Assembly: GCF_013415115.1 (NCBI RefSeq) | Contig: NZ_JACCDD010000004.1 | Span: forward strand, 248,001-312,000 | Direction: 5' to 3' | From: Vreelandella zhaodongensis | GTDB lineage: Bacteria > Pseudomonadota > Gammaproteobacteria > Pseudomonadales > Halomonadaceae | DNA length: 64,000 bases | Shown: positions 6,923 through 16,288 of the stretch, piece after piece | How the letters are laid out: each line of letters begins with the position of its first letter | Numbering within the stretch: the first letter of the stretch is position 1 | Notes under the pieces: generated by a model | The model's database searches: none | What the model saw: only the letters and a program-made list of their open reading frames with translations | Told to the model about the DNA's origin: nothing | Program-made: the position numbers and the translations under genes

Positions 6923-9900
6923 GCGGTCACCTCTTGCTGACGCTCCTTGATCCGCTTCGCAAGCGGGCTAAGGCGCGGCTCAATACGTTTTAGCAGGCGC
7001 TGGTTGGGCTGGTTAGGGTTCCGCTCAATCAGGTAGCGATTAGCGAACAGCAGCAGCACATCCGATTCTGGGTTGGGGAAAGCCCCCACAATGTGGATGC
7101 GGTTGCTGTCACAAGCATCAAACAACTTTTCGACATTGTGATAGGCCAGCGTGCCGATTTCATCAATCGGCCAATGGATAGCGATTTGCGCATCCCCCCG
7201 CAGTAGCCGCGTAAACGCCAGCAGAAACTTACACAAAATCAGGTAGGCCATGCCATGACTGGAGGACTCCAACAACTGGCGGTCGTTTTTGATCACCAGA
7301 TCAGTGCCGCCTTCGTTTAGATGCAGTTCAAGGCGCAGCAGGCTTTCGAAGCTGTACTGCTGGTCGCTGCGCAGCAAATCGACTACATCGGCCAGCGCAT
7401 TAAGGTAATCGTCACTGGGCAGCATCTGGCCAGATTCCCGCCACGCTTTGTAGCGCTGGGCAAACAACTTTAAAGGCTCCCAGAAACCCAGCTCATCGAT
7501 CGTCGATTGAATGCGCACTTCCGCTTTGCTGATGCCCTCTAAGCGCAGGTCATCCGCTACTTCGTCGGAAAGCCGACGGCTTTGCGCACTGATACGGCGG
7601 TTTAAGTCGCGGAAGACAATAAAGAATTTATCCAGGTCATCGCTTAAATTGCGCCCTTCCTGAATCAGTTGCTGCTGTTGATCTTCTAACAGTTTTAACA
7701 TGTCGCGCAGCAGCGGCAACACTAGTCGCGGGCTGTCGTTCGGCAGCTTCTCGCGTTCGCTTTGCAGTGCATCGGCAAAGCCGCTGCTGGCATCTTTAAT
7801 CAGCTGGCTTTCTACCTCCAGACAGCCCCGGCGCAGCTGTTCAAGCTGCTGATGGCGGCTGGTTAACGCTTGGCGCGCACGCTCAATGCGCTCCTCCATG
7901 TCACCTACGGCATCCGCTAAGGGCGCCCCCTCTGAAACGATGTCCAAACTTTCCAACTGGGCCAGCAGCGGCTTAAGGGCTTCTACACTGCCGTGGGCAT
8001 TTGCGCGCTGAATTTTTAGCTCATTAACCGCTGATTGATGCGCTTCACGTGCGGCCTGGAAGTCGTTTTTGAGGCGCGCTTTTTCACGTTTCAACTGCTG
8101 GTCAAGCTGAACAAGCTCCGCTTCCTGCGCCACCAGCTGGGGCTTGTGCTGGCTCCACTCCACGCGCATAAAGCGTTGGTACTCGGTGAGTTCTTCCTGG
8201 CGAGCGGCGATTTTACGAATGCGCTCATTCTGTTGCTCTATGCGTTTTTTCGTTTCCTGAAGCTGCGCGGGGTCCACGCCCTGCTCGGCAAGTTCCTGGC
8301 TGAAGGCGGCTTCCAGCTCATTGCGCTGGCGCTGATGTTCCGCGTTGGCATCGTTGAGCTGCTGCTTGTACTGGCGTAGCTGCGCATCCAGGCTATCCAG
8401 CTGGTTTTGCGCATCGGCTTTTAACTCCAGCAGTTGGCCCTGATGGGTCTCGGCCAGCTCGGCAAGCGACTGGCGTTTCTCTTCACGCAGTTCGGCCTGG
8501 GCCTGCTCCTGGCGAGCCAACGCCGCTTGGTGCTCCGCTCGGCGTGCCTGCTGGCGCTTGGTATGGCGCTCTTGCTGCTGGCGGCGAGCCTCAAGGGCAT
8601 ACTCCACTTCCTGTTCGGCACGCTGATACCCCATGCGCGCCTGATCTTGGGCCTCGTCGGCCTGTTGCACCCGTTCGTTGTGCTGCTTTAGGGCTTTTTC
8701 GGCAGCGGCACACTCGGCTTGGGCGCGCTGTTTAGCGCCATCCGCCTCTTCAATCGCCGCCAGCAAACTGGCTTCGTCTTGGGCGTAATCCGGCAGTGCA
8801 ATGGCGCTTAGGTCCAGCGCTAACCCGAACAGGTCGTCGCTAGCGCCTTCAGCAAGCTGCGGGGCGAGGTCTCGGCGCTCAAGCAGTTCTGGGGCAATGA
8901 CCTTGCCGAGTTGCTGCTCCCAGCCGGGGCGATGGTAGCGCAAGAAGTGGCGCAGGCTACCCTGCTCGGGGTCGCGCTGTTGATAGAGTGCATAGCAGTG
9001 TTGTTCGGCCCGCTCACGCTGCTGGCGACACTGCACCAGCTGCTGCTCGGCGGCATCGCGTTCACGTTTGTGGCTTTCAAGCTCGCGGCGCAGCGCTTCC
9101 AACGTGGCGGCGGCAGCGCTGCGTTCCTGCTGTGTTTGGTCTAAACGCGCCTGGGCAAGCTCGGCTTCTTGAGCCTCTTCAGCAGTTTGGGTGGGCATCG
9201 CCAGCTGCGCTTTTAATTCGGCAAGCTGCTCAACACCCAGTTCTAACTGCGCTTGATACTCACCTTCTAACCGTTGACGCTCTTGCTGATAGCGCTCGTT
9301 ATGCTGCTGTTCGGCTTGCCACTGCTGCTCTCGGCGTTGGGCTTTTTCCTCGACCAGGGCATCTATCAACTCCTGATTTTCTTGAGTTTGCCGGGCAAGT
9401 GCTTCGGAAAGCTCGCGTAACCGGCCATCTAAGCGCGCCTGGCTCTCTTTTACCGCATCTTGCATAACTTGCAGGTGCTTCTGAAGCTGATCACGCTGAT
9501 CACGCCACTGTGGCAAGGCGTTGATGTCCCGCTCCAGGCCGGTCATGTCAGCATCAGCGTAGTGCTCAAACTGGGTTTGCAGGTCATTCAAGCGACGCTG
9601 AGTGTGCTGTAAGTCGCTCGCAACTTCACTGTGGCGGTCGTTCAGCTCATCGCGCTGCTGGGTGTAGGCATTTTCACGCTGCTGGAATTCGCGCTGGTGG
9701 CGGTTTAACTCGCCATCCAGATCCGCAATGCGCTGCTCCGCCTGCTGATGATCGGCGCTTAGCTGGGGTTTCAACTGCCACAGCGTGATCTCTAACTGGG
9801 CCAATTCGCGGTCAATGCCGCCAAGCTTGGTCAGCGCGGCTTGCAGCGGCTCCAGGCGCATGGACTGGCGCATCTGGGCAATCCACTCCCGCGCTTTGGC

Positions 9901-10584
9901 ACTGCGAATACGGGTGACCGGTAGCTCAACGCCATCCTCTTCGAAAATTGCCGCCAGCATGGTTTTGAGGGTATCCATCTTGCCCTCTTTCGCATGCACA
10001 GCAGAGACCAATTTTTCGATATGACGAATACGCCGTTCAGGGTTAACCAGGCTAAACTGCGCTGCGATTTGGCGCAGTTTTAGGCCGTCGCGGCTATTAC
10101 CGTGAAGCTGGGTAAAGTCGTTTTGGATCACCGAGCGAAACTCGGAGGTAGCCCCCAGCTTGGAAGAGACAGGAATCCCGCTGCGGCGCAATCCGCTAGA
10201 CCACTGCGGGTACTCCAGCGCCAAGGGGCCTTTTTCAGTTTCGATCAGATAGTCTTCTGGCCGATAAGGGGCACCGACAAAACGGTACTCCACGCCGCCT
10301 TCCTGCTTGCGCGTCAGCACTACTTGGCAAACATTGCCTGCTTCGCGGCGGTATTCGTAGACGAGATAGCTTTGACGAGTGGGCAAATAGAAGGCATCAA
10401 ACTTCATGCGGGTTTTCGGCACCACCTTATTGGGCAGCTCACCATAAAACACCGGCACTAACCGCTGAAGCGTGGTTTTGCCTGACGCGTTGGTGCCGCA
10501 GATATTGGTGTGGCCATCCACATTGAGCTCAACCACTCCCGACAAGTGGCCGTGAATCATAACGATGCGTAGCAAATGCGCCAT
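6919..10584 (-). CDS. jetC: JetC/MukB-like SMC ATPase
   Basis: The 1221-residue protein has a Walker A P-loop near residue 30 (CGTNASGKTTLQRL), long glutamine- and glutamate-rich coiled coils (about 270-470 and 620-1000) around a middle globular hinge, and a C-terminal head with SSSHGMAYLILC in the ABC-signature position and a Walker B WPIDEIG near 1150. I recall this head from DUF3584-type ATP-binding proteins (PF12128). SMC motors of Wadjet and MksB type extrude DNA loops. It is the first gene of the four-gene operon, with an aagga site seven bases before ATG. Canonical Wadjet places the SMC gene third, so the order here is unusual. Confidence 0.8.
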   Translation of the reverse strand: MAHLLRIVMIHGHLSGVVELNVDGHTNICGTNASGKTTLQRLVPVFYGELPNKVVPKTRMKFDAFYLPTRQSYLVYEYRREAGNVCQVVLTRKQEGGVEYRFVGAPYRPEDYLIETEKGPLALEYPQWSSGLRRSGIPVSSKLGATSEFRSVIQNDFTQLHGNSRDGLKLRQIAAQFSLVNPERRIRHIEKLVSAVHAKEGKMDTLKTMLAAIFEEDGVELPVTRIRSAKAREWIAQMRQSMRLEPLQAALTKLGGIDRELAQLEITLWQLKPQLSADHQQAEQRIADLDGELNRHQREFQQRENAYTQQRDELNDRHSEVASDLQHTQRRLNDLQTQFEHYADADMTGLERDINALPQWRDQRDQLQKHLQVMQDAVKESQARLDGRLRELSEALARQTQENQELIDALVEEKAQRREQQWQAEQQHNERYQQERQRLEGEYQAQLELGVEQLAELKAQLAMPTQTAEEAQEAELAQARLDQTQQERSAAAATLEALRRELESHKRERDAAEQQLVQCRQQRERAEQHCYALYQQRDPEQGSLRHFLRYHRPGWEQQLGKVIAPELLERRDLAPQLAEGASDDLFGLALDLSAIALPDYAQDEASLLAAIEEADGAKQRAQAECAAAEKALKQHNERVQQADEAQDQARMGYQRAEQEVEYALEARRQQQERHTKRQQARRAEHQAALARQEQAQAELREEKRQSLAELAETHQGQLLELKADAQNQLDSLDAQLRQYKQQLNDANAEHQRQRNELEAAFSQELAEQGVDPAQLQETKKRIEQQNERIRKIAARQEELTEYQRFMRVEWSQHKPQLVAQEAELVQLDQQLKREKARLKNDFQAAREAHQSAVNELKIQRANAHGSVEALKPLLAQLESLDIVSEGAPLADAVGDMEERIERARQALTSRHQQLEQLRRGCLEVESQLIKDASSGFADALQSEREKLPNDSPRLVLPLLRDMLKLLEDQQQQLIQEGRNLSDDLDKFFIVFRDLNRRISAQSRRLSDEVADDLRLEGISKAEVRIQSTIDELGFWEPLKLFAQRYKAWRESGQMLPSDDYLNALADVVDLLRSDQQYSFESLLRLELHLNEGGTDLVIKNDRQLLESSSHGMAYLILCKFLLAFTRLLRGDAQIAIHWPIDEIGTLAYHNVEKLFDACDSNRIHIVGAFPNPESDVLLLFANRYLIERNPNQPNQRLLKRIEPRLSPLAKRIKERQQEVTA

Positions 10585-10720
10585 GCCGTGTCCTTGATCG
10601 TCAAACGTCCGAAAAGGCTATCTTGCCAGACACAGAGCGTGGCGGCATCTGTTCAGGTGTAGACTATTCATTTATGAAGAACGACTGAGCTAAGAAATTT
10701 TTCACTACTAGGACACCAAT

Positions 10721-11830
10721 ATGCCCTCCTACCCCCATCATCTTACGGGTGAAGGTCCCGTTAATCCGTTTCCTGGGATTAAAGTTTTGGAGCGCCGAAT
10801 TGGCCGCGAGATCCCCCACCGCTTGGGCTCTAATGAAGGGCTGGACATGCCCCATCGTGCGCTACGTGAACATTTTGGCGATGCTATCGCCGAGCATGTG
10901 TACTGTTACGGCGATGCGGAAGCTCTCGGCGTTCGTCAGCGACTAAGCGCCCAGCAGGGTATACGGCTTGATCATTTACTGGTGGATGCCGGTGCCGATA
11001 GCCTGATTGCATTAGCACTGCGCACCACCTGCACACCGGGCGACACCGTGGTTAGCACGGCGGGCACTTACCCAACCTTTGGCTACTTTGCGAAAGGCCA
11101 GGGTTGCCGCTTAGTAGAACCTGGCTACATTGAAGCCCCAGGCCTACTTGCCCCCGACTTAGAGGCATTAGCGGCAGCCGCACACCAGGAAAACGCCCAG
11201 CTGGTTTATTTAGCCAACCCCGATAACCCTAGCGGCCACCTGCATAGCGACAGTGCCATTCTCAAGCTGCGCGACGCACTGCCGGACACCTGCTGGCTGC
11301 TGCTGGATGAGGCGTATGGCGATTTTCGTGATGACGCCAACAGCGAGTTCGCCGCCAAGGCACTTCCTGGAGTCATTCGTCTGCGTACCCTATCAAAAGC
11401 CCACGGTTTAGCAGGTTTACGCATTGGCTATGCGATTGCTGACCCTGACGTGCTCGCATTGATGATGAAGGTGCGCATTCACTACGCGGTATCCACCTTT
11501 ACCCAGGCAGCCGCAGAAGTCGTGCTCGATCACCCAGATGAAGTACACCAACATATTGCGGAAGTGAAAGCACGGCGGGAACAATTAGCGGCTCATTTCC
11601 GAGCACTTGGCGCCGACGTACTGCCTAGCGCCACCAACTTTATCGGCATTCGCCTACCTAGCGCGGCACTTGCCGAGCGCGTTAATAGAGAGCTATTAGA
11701 AGCAGGCCGTTTAATCGCCCGCCCCGCTCATCCAGCGCTTGGCCATGTATTACGCATTACCGCCGTCGCGGATGCTCTGGAACCAGGGCAGCTGGCGATT
11801 CTTGAGCAGGCCATTAAAGAGAATGCCTGA
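10721..11830 (+). CDS. HisC-like class I/II aminotransferase
   Basis: A 369-residue PLP-dependent fold-type I aminotransferase. ANPDNPSG (about residue 165), LLLDEAYGDF (about 192) and the Schiff-base lysine motif LSKAHGLAGLRIGY (about 222-235) are the histidinol-phosphate/aromatic aminotransferase signatures. It could be HisC, but it is not in a his operon, so the true acceptor is uncertain; a second copy elsewhere is likely. It is divergent from the SMC operon, with 136 bases between the starts, and has an aggacacc site before ATG. A strong hairpin covers its stop codon. Confidence 0.8.
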   Translation: MPSYPHHLTGEGPVNPFPGIKVLERRIGREIPHRLGSNEGLDMPHRALREHFGDAIAEHVYCYGDAEALGVRQRLSAQQGIRLDHLLVDAGADSLIALALRTTCTPGDTVVSTAGTYPTFGYFAKGQGCRLVEPGYIEAPGLLAPDLEALAAAAHQENAQLVYLANPDNPSGHLHSDSAILKLRDALPDTCWLLLDEAYGDFRDDANSEFAAKALPGVIRLRTLSKAHGLAGLRIGYAIADPDVLALMMKVRIHYAVSTFTQAAAEVVLDHPDEVHQHIAEVKARREQLAAHFRALGADVLPSATNFIGIRLPSAALAERVNRELLEAGRLIARPAHPALGHVLRITAVADALEPGQLAILEQAIKENA

Positions 11831-11855
11831 CAGCCAGTAGTGGCTGTCAGGCATT
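11822..11855. terminator. 15-bp perfect hairpin over the HisC-like stop codon
   Basis: Perfect inverted repeat of 15 bp with loop GTAG; the left arm contains the final Ala codon and TGA. It lies between two convergent genes (HisC-like and ilvE). Only a weak T-rich tract follows, so bidirectional termination or mRNA end protection are both possible. Confidence 0.65.
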
Positions 11856-11888
11856 ATTCAAACACCGGGCGGGTTAGGTAGAACGAAC

Positions 11889-12845
11889 CTAGGCGGGCGT
11901 TAACCAGTGCTTGAACGCGGGCAGCTCGCCGCGCACCGCTTGGCGATACAGACGCTGCAAGCGCGCGGTCACACTGTCGTCAGGAATCGGTGCGTCGACA
12001 GCCGGCGCGCCCGCCCTTACCCCGATGCGGCGGCCATCCAGCTCACGCAGAGGAAGAATTTCCGCAGCGGTGCCGGTTAAGAACGCTTCATCGGCAGTAT
12101 ATAGCTCATCGCGGGTGATGCGCCGTTCGCGTACCTCAATGCCCAGTGCCTCGCGGGCTAACTGGATCACGCTGTCGCGAGTGATGCCCTGCAAGCAGGA
12201 CGTCACTTCAGGCGTATGCAGCACGCCATCTCGCAATAAGAAAACATTGGCGGCGGACGCTTCGGCTACATAGCCTTCTGGATCAAGCATGATGGTTTCA
12301 TCAAACCCTGCTTTCACGGCGGTATTCAGCGCCAGCATCGAATTCACATAATGACCGCTTGTCTTGGCACGGCACAGGCTGATATTGACGTGGTGACGCG
12401 CCCAGGAAGACGTCAGCGCACGTAGGCCACAGCGGGTTGCCTGCGGCGACAGATACGGCCCAAGGTCCCAGGCAGCAATCATCACATGGGTGCTTAATCC
12501 TTTGGCTCGCAGGCCAAGGCCTTCCGCTCCAAGAAACACCGTTGGCTTAAGATAAGCGTTAGTCAGCTGATTTTTACGCAGGCACTCCTGCTGAGCCTCG
12601 ATCAGCGCCTCTTCGCTAAAAGCGATCGGAATATCTAAGGAGTGGGCGCTCTCTGCCAAGCGGCGGGTATGCTCAGCCACGCGAAACAGCGCCGTTCCCT
12701 GCTCCCCCTCATAGGCGCGCACGCCCTCAAAGCAGCCCATTCCATAGTGCAGCGTATGGGTAAACACATGAACCTTGGCCTCTCGCCAAGCCAGCCATTC
12801 ACCATCCTGCCAAATCCAACCATCGCGATCATAAAGCGGTGTCAT
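11889..12845 (-). CDS. ilvE: Branched-chain-type aminotransferase (class IV)
   Basis: A 318-residue fold-type IV PLP enzyme. The N-terminus (DRDGWIWQDGEWLAW...HTLHYGMGCFEGVRAYE) matches proteobacterial IlvE; the catalytic lysine lies in AKTSGHYVNSML, and the cofactor region reads GYVAEASAANVFLL then LQGITRDSVIQLA. It interconverts branched-chain amino acids and 2-keto acids. Start chosen at 12845 because its ATG overlaps the stop of the preceding deacetylase gene as ATGA; an upstream in-frame GTG at 12863 is less likely. Being the last gene of a catabolic locus, it may use other amino donors; the sequence alone cannot show this. Confidence 0.8.
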   Translation of the reverse strand: MTPLYDRDGWIWQDGEWLAWREAKVHVFTHTLHYGMGCFEGVRAYEGEQGTALFRVAEHTRRLAESAHSLDIPIAFSEEALIEAQQECLRKNQLTNAYLKPTVFLGAEGLGLRAKGLSTHVMIAAWDLGPYLSPQATRCGLRALTSSWARHHVNISLCRAKTSGHYVNSMLALNTAVKAGFDETIMLDPEGYVAEASAANVFLLRDGVLHTPEVTSCLQGITRDSVIQLAREALGIEVRERRITRDELYTADEAFLTGTAAEILPLRELDGRRIGVRAGAPAVDAPIPDDSVTARLQRLYRQAVRGELPAFKHWLTPA

Positions 12846-13948
12846 TGCGTGCATTGCTCCCACTGTTGGCGCCAGCCATCGATAAGCGCCTGCTGGTGCG
12901 GTTGTAAGGCTTGATACCCCCAGGCAGCAATTTCATCGTTTTGCGGATCGGGGACACTCATCGTACTACCTGCCAAGGTTTGAATAACGCCATGCCCACA
13001 TAGCGGTACATAGCCTTCTGAGTAACCGCCTTCATGGACAAAAACCAGCTTTCCCTGGCAGCAACGGGCGGCAAGTGCTTTTAACTGTGCGGTCATCTCG
13101 GCAAAGGCGGCGCTATTGAGCAGCATCTTGCCTAGCGGGTCTTTTGCACAGGCATCATAACCACAGGCCACCACGATTAAATCTGGGTTAAAAGCTTCCA
13201 GCGCTGGCAACACCAGCGACTCCATCGCATAGCGATAAGCGCCCAAACCACAGCCCGGCGGCAGCGGTAGGTTAAGATTCGCCCCTAGCCCCTCGCCTTC
13301 TCCCTGCTCTTCAAAACTGCCAGTATCGAGGGGATAGTTCGCAGCTTGATGAACGGAAACGGTGAACACCTCAGACTCGGTGTAGAACGCCGACTGCTGG
13401 CTATTACCGTGGTGCACGTCCCAATCAAGAATCGCCACCCGTTTCACTTGCCCCAAGGCCCGGGCACGCATCACGGCTACTGGGATATTGCCCAGCAAAC
13501 AAAAACCGCGCCCCTGATCCGCCTCGGCGTGATGCCCCGGCGGACGGCAAAGCGCATAGGCGTTATTTACATGCCCTAGCGCCACCTCTTCAACCGCTGC
13601 AATCGCCAGCCCCGCCGAGTGCCTTGCTGCTGCCCAACTGCCAGGCATGAAAGGCGCGCAGTCGCCGCCGTTGCCACCGCGCGCCTGGTCGCCGGCCTGT
13701 AGTGATTCAAGATAACGAGCCGTATGGAAGCGCAGCAGGTCCTCAACAGATGCAGCAGGAGGTTTGACGACGCGGAGCTCGTCAATCAGTCCGCTAACCT
13801 CAAGAAGGTTCTTCAGCCGCCGTTTGCTTTCGGGACTTTCCGACGCTGGTTGCGGCTGCAGAAATTCGCCAGGGGCGGAAAACACCCCAATAGCACCCTG
13901 GTCGTGCCAAAAGCAGCGTTCGTGCCAGTAAAACCCTGTTTTGCTCAT
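12842..13948 (-). CDS. Class II histone-deacetylase-family amidohydrolase
   Basis: A 368-residue zinc amidohydrolase of the arginase/deacetylase fold. Visible motifs are CRPPGHHAE (catalytic His pair, about 140), ILDWDVHHGNSQQ (zinc Asp and His, about 186), ACGYDA (zinc Asp region, about 265) and HEGGYSEGY (about 308). Bacterial class II members remove acyl groups from lysine-like or acetylated amines; protein deacetylation is also possible. It follows a second deacetylase-family gene after 10 bases and overlaps ilvE by four, so all three are probably one transcript. Native substrate is not shown by sequence. Confidence 0.82.
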   Translation of the reverse strand: MSKTGFYWHERCFWHDQGAIGVFSAPGEFLQPQPASESPESKRRLKNLLEVSGLIDELRVVKPPAASVEDLLRFHTARYLESLQAGDQARGGNGGDCAPFMPGSWAAARHSAGLAIAAVEEVALGHVNNAYALCRPPGHHAEADQGRGFCLLGNIPVAVMRARALGQVKRVAILDWDVHHGNSQQSAFYTESEVFTVSVHQAANYPLDTGSFEEQGEGEGLGANLNLPLPPGCGLGAYRYAMESLVLPALEAFNPDLIVVACGYDACAKDPLGKMLLNSAAFAEMTAQLKALAARCCQGKLVFVHEGGYSEGYVPLCGHGVIQTLAGSTMSVPDPQNDEIAAWGYQALQPHQQALIDGWRQQWEQCTQ

Positions 13949-13958
13949 TCAGCTTCTC

Positions 13959-14993
13959 TCAACTTCTCTGATAACCGCGCATAAAGGCGGCAAGGTTAGC
14001 GCTGAGATGGTCGGTCGGATAGCCGCCCTCCTGAATGACAACGGTGGGCTGCGATAAAGCGCTCAACTGTTCACCTAGTGCCACAAAGGCTTCCGTTTCC
14101 ACGCTGAACCCAGCAAGCGGGTCATCCTTGTGGACATCCAGCCCCAACGACACCACGACCGCCTCTGGCTGGTAACGATTGAGCTGTTCAATCAGTGTGG
14201 CCACGGCGTGAAGATAGGCTTCTCCATCACTGTCCAGCGGCAAAGGCAGGTTAACGTTCGCACCTTCACCCTCTTCGCTACCCGCTTCATCCACTCCTCC
14301 CCAGAAGAAGGGATAAAAATCGCTTGGGTCGACGTGTACCGAGCCGGTCCAGACATCCCCGCGGGAATAGAAAATATCTTGGGTGCCGTTACCGTGATGC
14401 AGATCCACGTCGATGATCGCTACTTTGGCAAATTTCTCACGCAGCACGCTGGCAGCCAGAGCAGCGTTATTCAGCAAACAGAAGCCACCCGCGTTATCCG
14501 GCCCCGCATGATGACCCGGTGGGCGGCACAAGGCATAAGCACGTGGGGCCCCGCTCATTACCTCCTCTGTCGCGGCCACGGCGGTCGCCGCCGAGGCCAG
14601 CGCCCCCTGAAAGCTAGTGGCACTTAGCGGACAGGCCATATCGTGCAAATGCCAGCCTGCCTGGCCAATCGGGTGGTTCGGATAGTGACGCGCACCGCCG
14701 CAGGGGTGAACGTTCGGTGCCACCAGCGCCGCTGCATTAGGCAGCGTCTGCCAACGCTCATAAATCGTTTCCAAAAAGCGTAAATAGCGCGGCGTATGAA
14801 TCTGCTCAAGACGTTTACGCAACATTGGCGAGTCGGTTTCACCAGGGGCTGTCAGGCTAAGGCCAGCCGCCGCCAGCCCTTCGCTGAGCAGTTCAGCGCG
14901 TACCGGCCCTTCTGGCGAAGGGGCCGGCTGGCCACGCAGCAGAAAGGTCGGCGGCGCATGGTAGTCCTGATCAGGGTGGTAAAAGCACTTCAT
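13959..14993 (-). CDS. Acetylpolyamine-amidohydrolase-like deacetylase
   Basis: The 344-residue protein is a histone-deacetylase-superfamily member closest in layout to acetylpolyamine amidohydrolases (AphA): N-terminal MKCFYHPDQDYH start, CRPPGHHAGPDNAGGFCLLNN (active-site His pair), DVDLHHGNGTQDIFYSRGDV (zinc ligands) and QEGGYPTDHL. Such enzymes release acetate from acetylated putrescine, spermidine or lysine-type amines. ATG at 14993 is preferred over the in-frame TTG at 15002, because aagga lies at good distance. It begins 20 bases after the TRAP permease stop. Two related deacetylases side by side suggests different chain lengths or isomers of substrate. Confidence 0.82.
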   Translation of the reverse strand: MKCFYHPDQDYHAPPTFLLRGQPAPSPEGPVRAELLSEGLAAAGLSLTAPGETDSPMLRKRLEQIHTPRYLRFLETIYERWQTLPNAAALVAPNVHPCGGARHYPNHPIGQAGWHLHDMACPLSATSFQGALASAATAVAATEEVMSGAPRAYALCRPPGHHAGPDNAGGFCLLNNAALAASVLREKFAKVAIIDVDLHHGNGTQDIFYSRGDVWTGSVHVDPSDFYPFFWGGVDEAGSEEGEGANVNLPLPLDSDGEAYLHAVATLIEQLNRYQPEAVVVSLGLDVHKDDPLAGFSVETEAFVALGEQLSALSQPTVVIQEGGYPTDHLSANLAAFMRGYQRS

Positions 14994-15013
14994 GTATCGC
15001 AATCCTTAGGCGT

Positions 15014-16288
15014 TTAAAGGAGTGAAGGAATCCAGGTAGAAAGCGCTGGGAACGCCGCTAACAGCACAATAACGCCAATAAACGCTACATAAAATGGCAG
15101 TGATGCCACAATCGCCCGTTCGTAGGGGACTTCGGCTATTCGGGCAGCGGTCATTAGAGTCATCCCCACAGGGGGCGTCACATTGGAAACGTTGAGCACC
15201 ACGATCATTAAGATGGCGAAATGCAGCGGATCAAAGCCAAGCTGAATCATGGCAGGCACAAGCACCGGCGCCACCACCACTAGCGCAGGTAGCACATCCA
15301 TCACCGTACCAATTACCAACAGCAGCACGCACACCAGCATCAGTTGTAAGAAGGCAGCATCACTAAAGGTGGTAATCAGCCCAGCGGCGTCTCTGGCAAT
15401 ACCCGAGCGTGTTACAAACCAGCCCAATACCGCCGAGGTGGCAAGCAAGAAAAACACCACGCCAGAGAAGCGTACAGTGACGACTAGCGCGTCCCAAATT
15501 TTTCGCCAAGTGAGGTTCCGGTAAAACACCACGCCAATCACGATGGCATATACCGCCGCAAATCCAGAGGCTTCTGTGATGGTGGTTAAGCCTGACAGAA
15601 TGCCACCCAAAATAATCAGCGGAACCACCATGGCGGGCAGCGCGACAAAAAACGACATCATCGCTACTTTAAACGGCGTGGGTGCCTGTTTGGGGTACCC
15701 ACGCTTCCAAGCCAAGAAAAAACTCACCCCTAGAAGCGCCAGCGCCATCAGCAGCCCAGGGACAATACCGCCAGCAAATAGATCAATTACCGAAATGTCG
15801 CGTAGCAGCGTTGCATAAACCACCATCACCACACTGGGTGGAATAATCGGCCCAATAATCGATGAACACGCCGTCACCGCAGCCGCATATTCAGCGTCGT
15901 AGCCCTGCTTTTTCATCTCGGGGATCATGATCTTACCAATCGCCACGGTGTCGGTAACGGCGGCACCGGTCAACCCGGCAAAAAATACCGATACGGATAT
16001 ATTGACGTGGGAAAGCGCGCCCCGCACGCGGCCAAACAAGGAGTTATTAAACGCAATCAGCTTATGCGTTAACCCCCCCTGGTTCATCAGTTCAGCGGTA
16101 AAAATAAAGTAAGGAACGGCAATCAGCAGAAAGCCAGAAACACCTGAAAACATCCTGTCGGCAATGATACCGAGCATGCGCTCTCCGCCCAGGGCAAAGC
16201 CGCCAGCTAACCCGGACATGGCCATTACCACAGCAACCGGCGCCCCAATAAATAGCAACAACACAAAAACAACAATAGTAGGCGTCAT
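15014..16288 (-). CDS. dctM: TRAP transporter large permease (DctM)
   Basis: The 424-residue membrane protein has about 12 hydrophobic segments and hallmark DctM motifs: LLFIGAPVAVVMAMSG near the start, a GLTGAAVTDTVAIGKIMIPEM segment with the Asp/Thr pair (about 108-128), IIGPIIPPSVVMVVY, and VSNVTPPVGMTLM near the end. With DctP and DctQ it drives sodium-coupled uptake of small organic acids or amino-acid-like solutes into the cytoplasm. It overlaps dctQ by four bases. The attached deacetylase genes imply an acylated ligand. Confidence 0.92.
   Translation of the reverse strand: MTPTIVVFVLLLFIGAPVAVVMAMSGLAGGFALGGERMLGIIADRMFSGVSGFLLIAVPYFIFTAELMNQGGLTHKLIAFNNSLFGRVRGALSHVNISVSVFFAGLTGAAVTDTVAIGKIMIPEMKKQGYDAEYAAAVTACSSIIGPIIPPSVVMVVYATLLRDISVIDLFAGGIVPGLLMALALLGVSFFLAWKRGYPKQAPTPFKVAMMSFFVALPAMVVPLIILGGILSGLTTITEASGFAAVYAIVIGVVFYRNLTWRKIWDALVVTVRFSGVVFFLLATSAVLGWFVTRSGIARDAAGLITTFSDAAFLQLMLVCVLLLVIGTVMDVLPALVVVAPVLVPAMIQLGFDPLHFAILMIVVLNVSNVTPPVGMTLMTAARIAEVPYERAIVASLPFYVAFIGVIVLLAAFPALSTWIPSLL

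Noticed and set aside
8035-9467. Several plus-strand open frames opposite the SMC gene
   Set aside because: They are shadows of a GC-rich coiled-coil gene on the other strand, with no ribosome-binding sites and odd composition.
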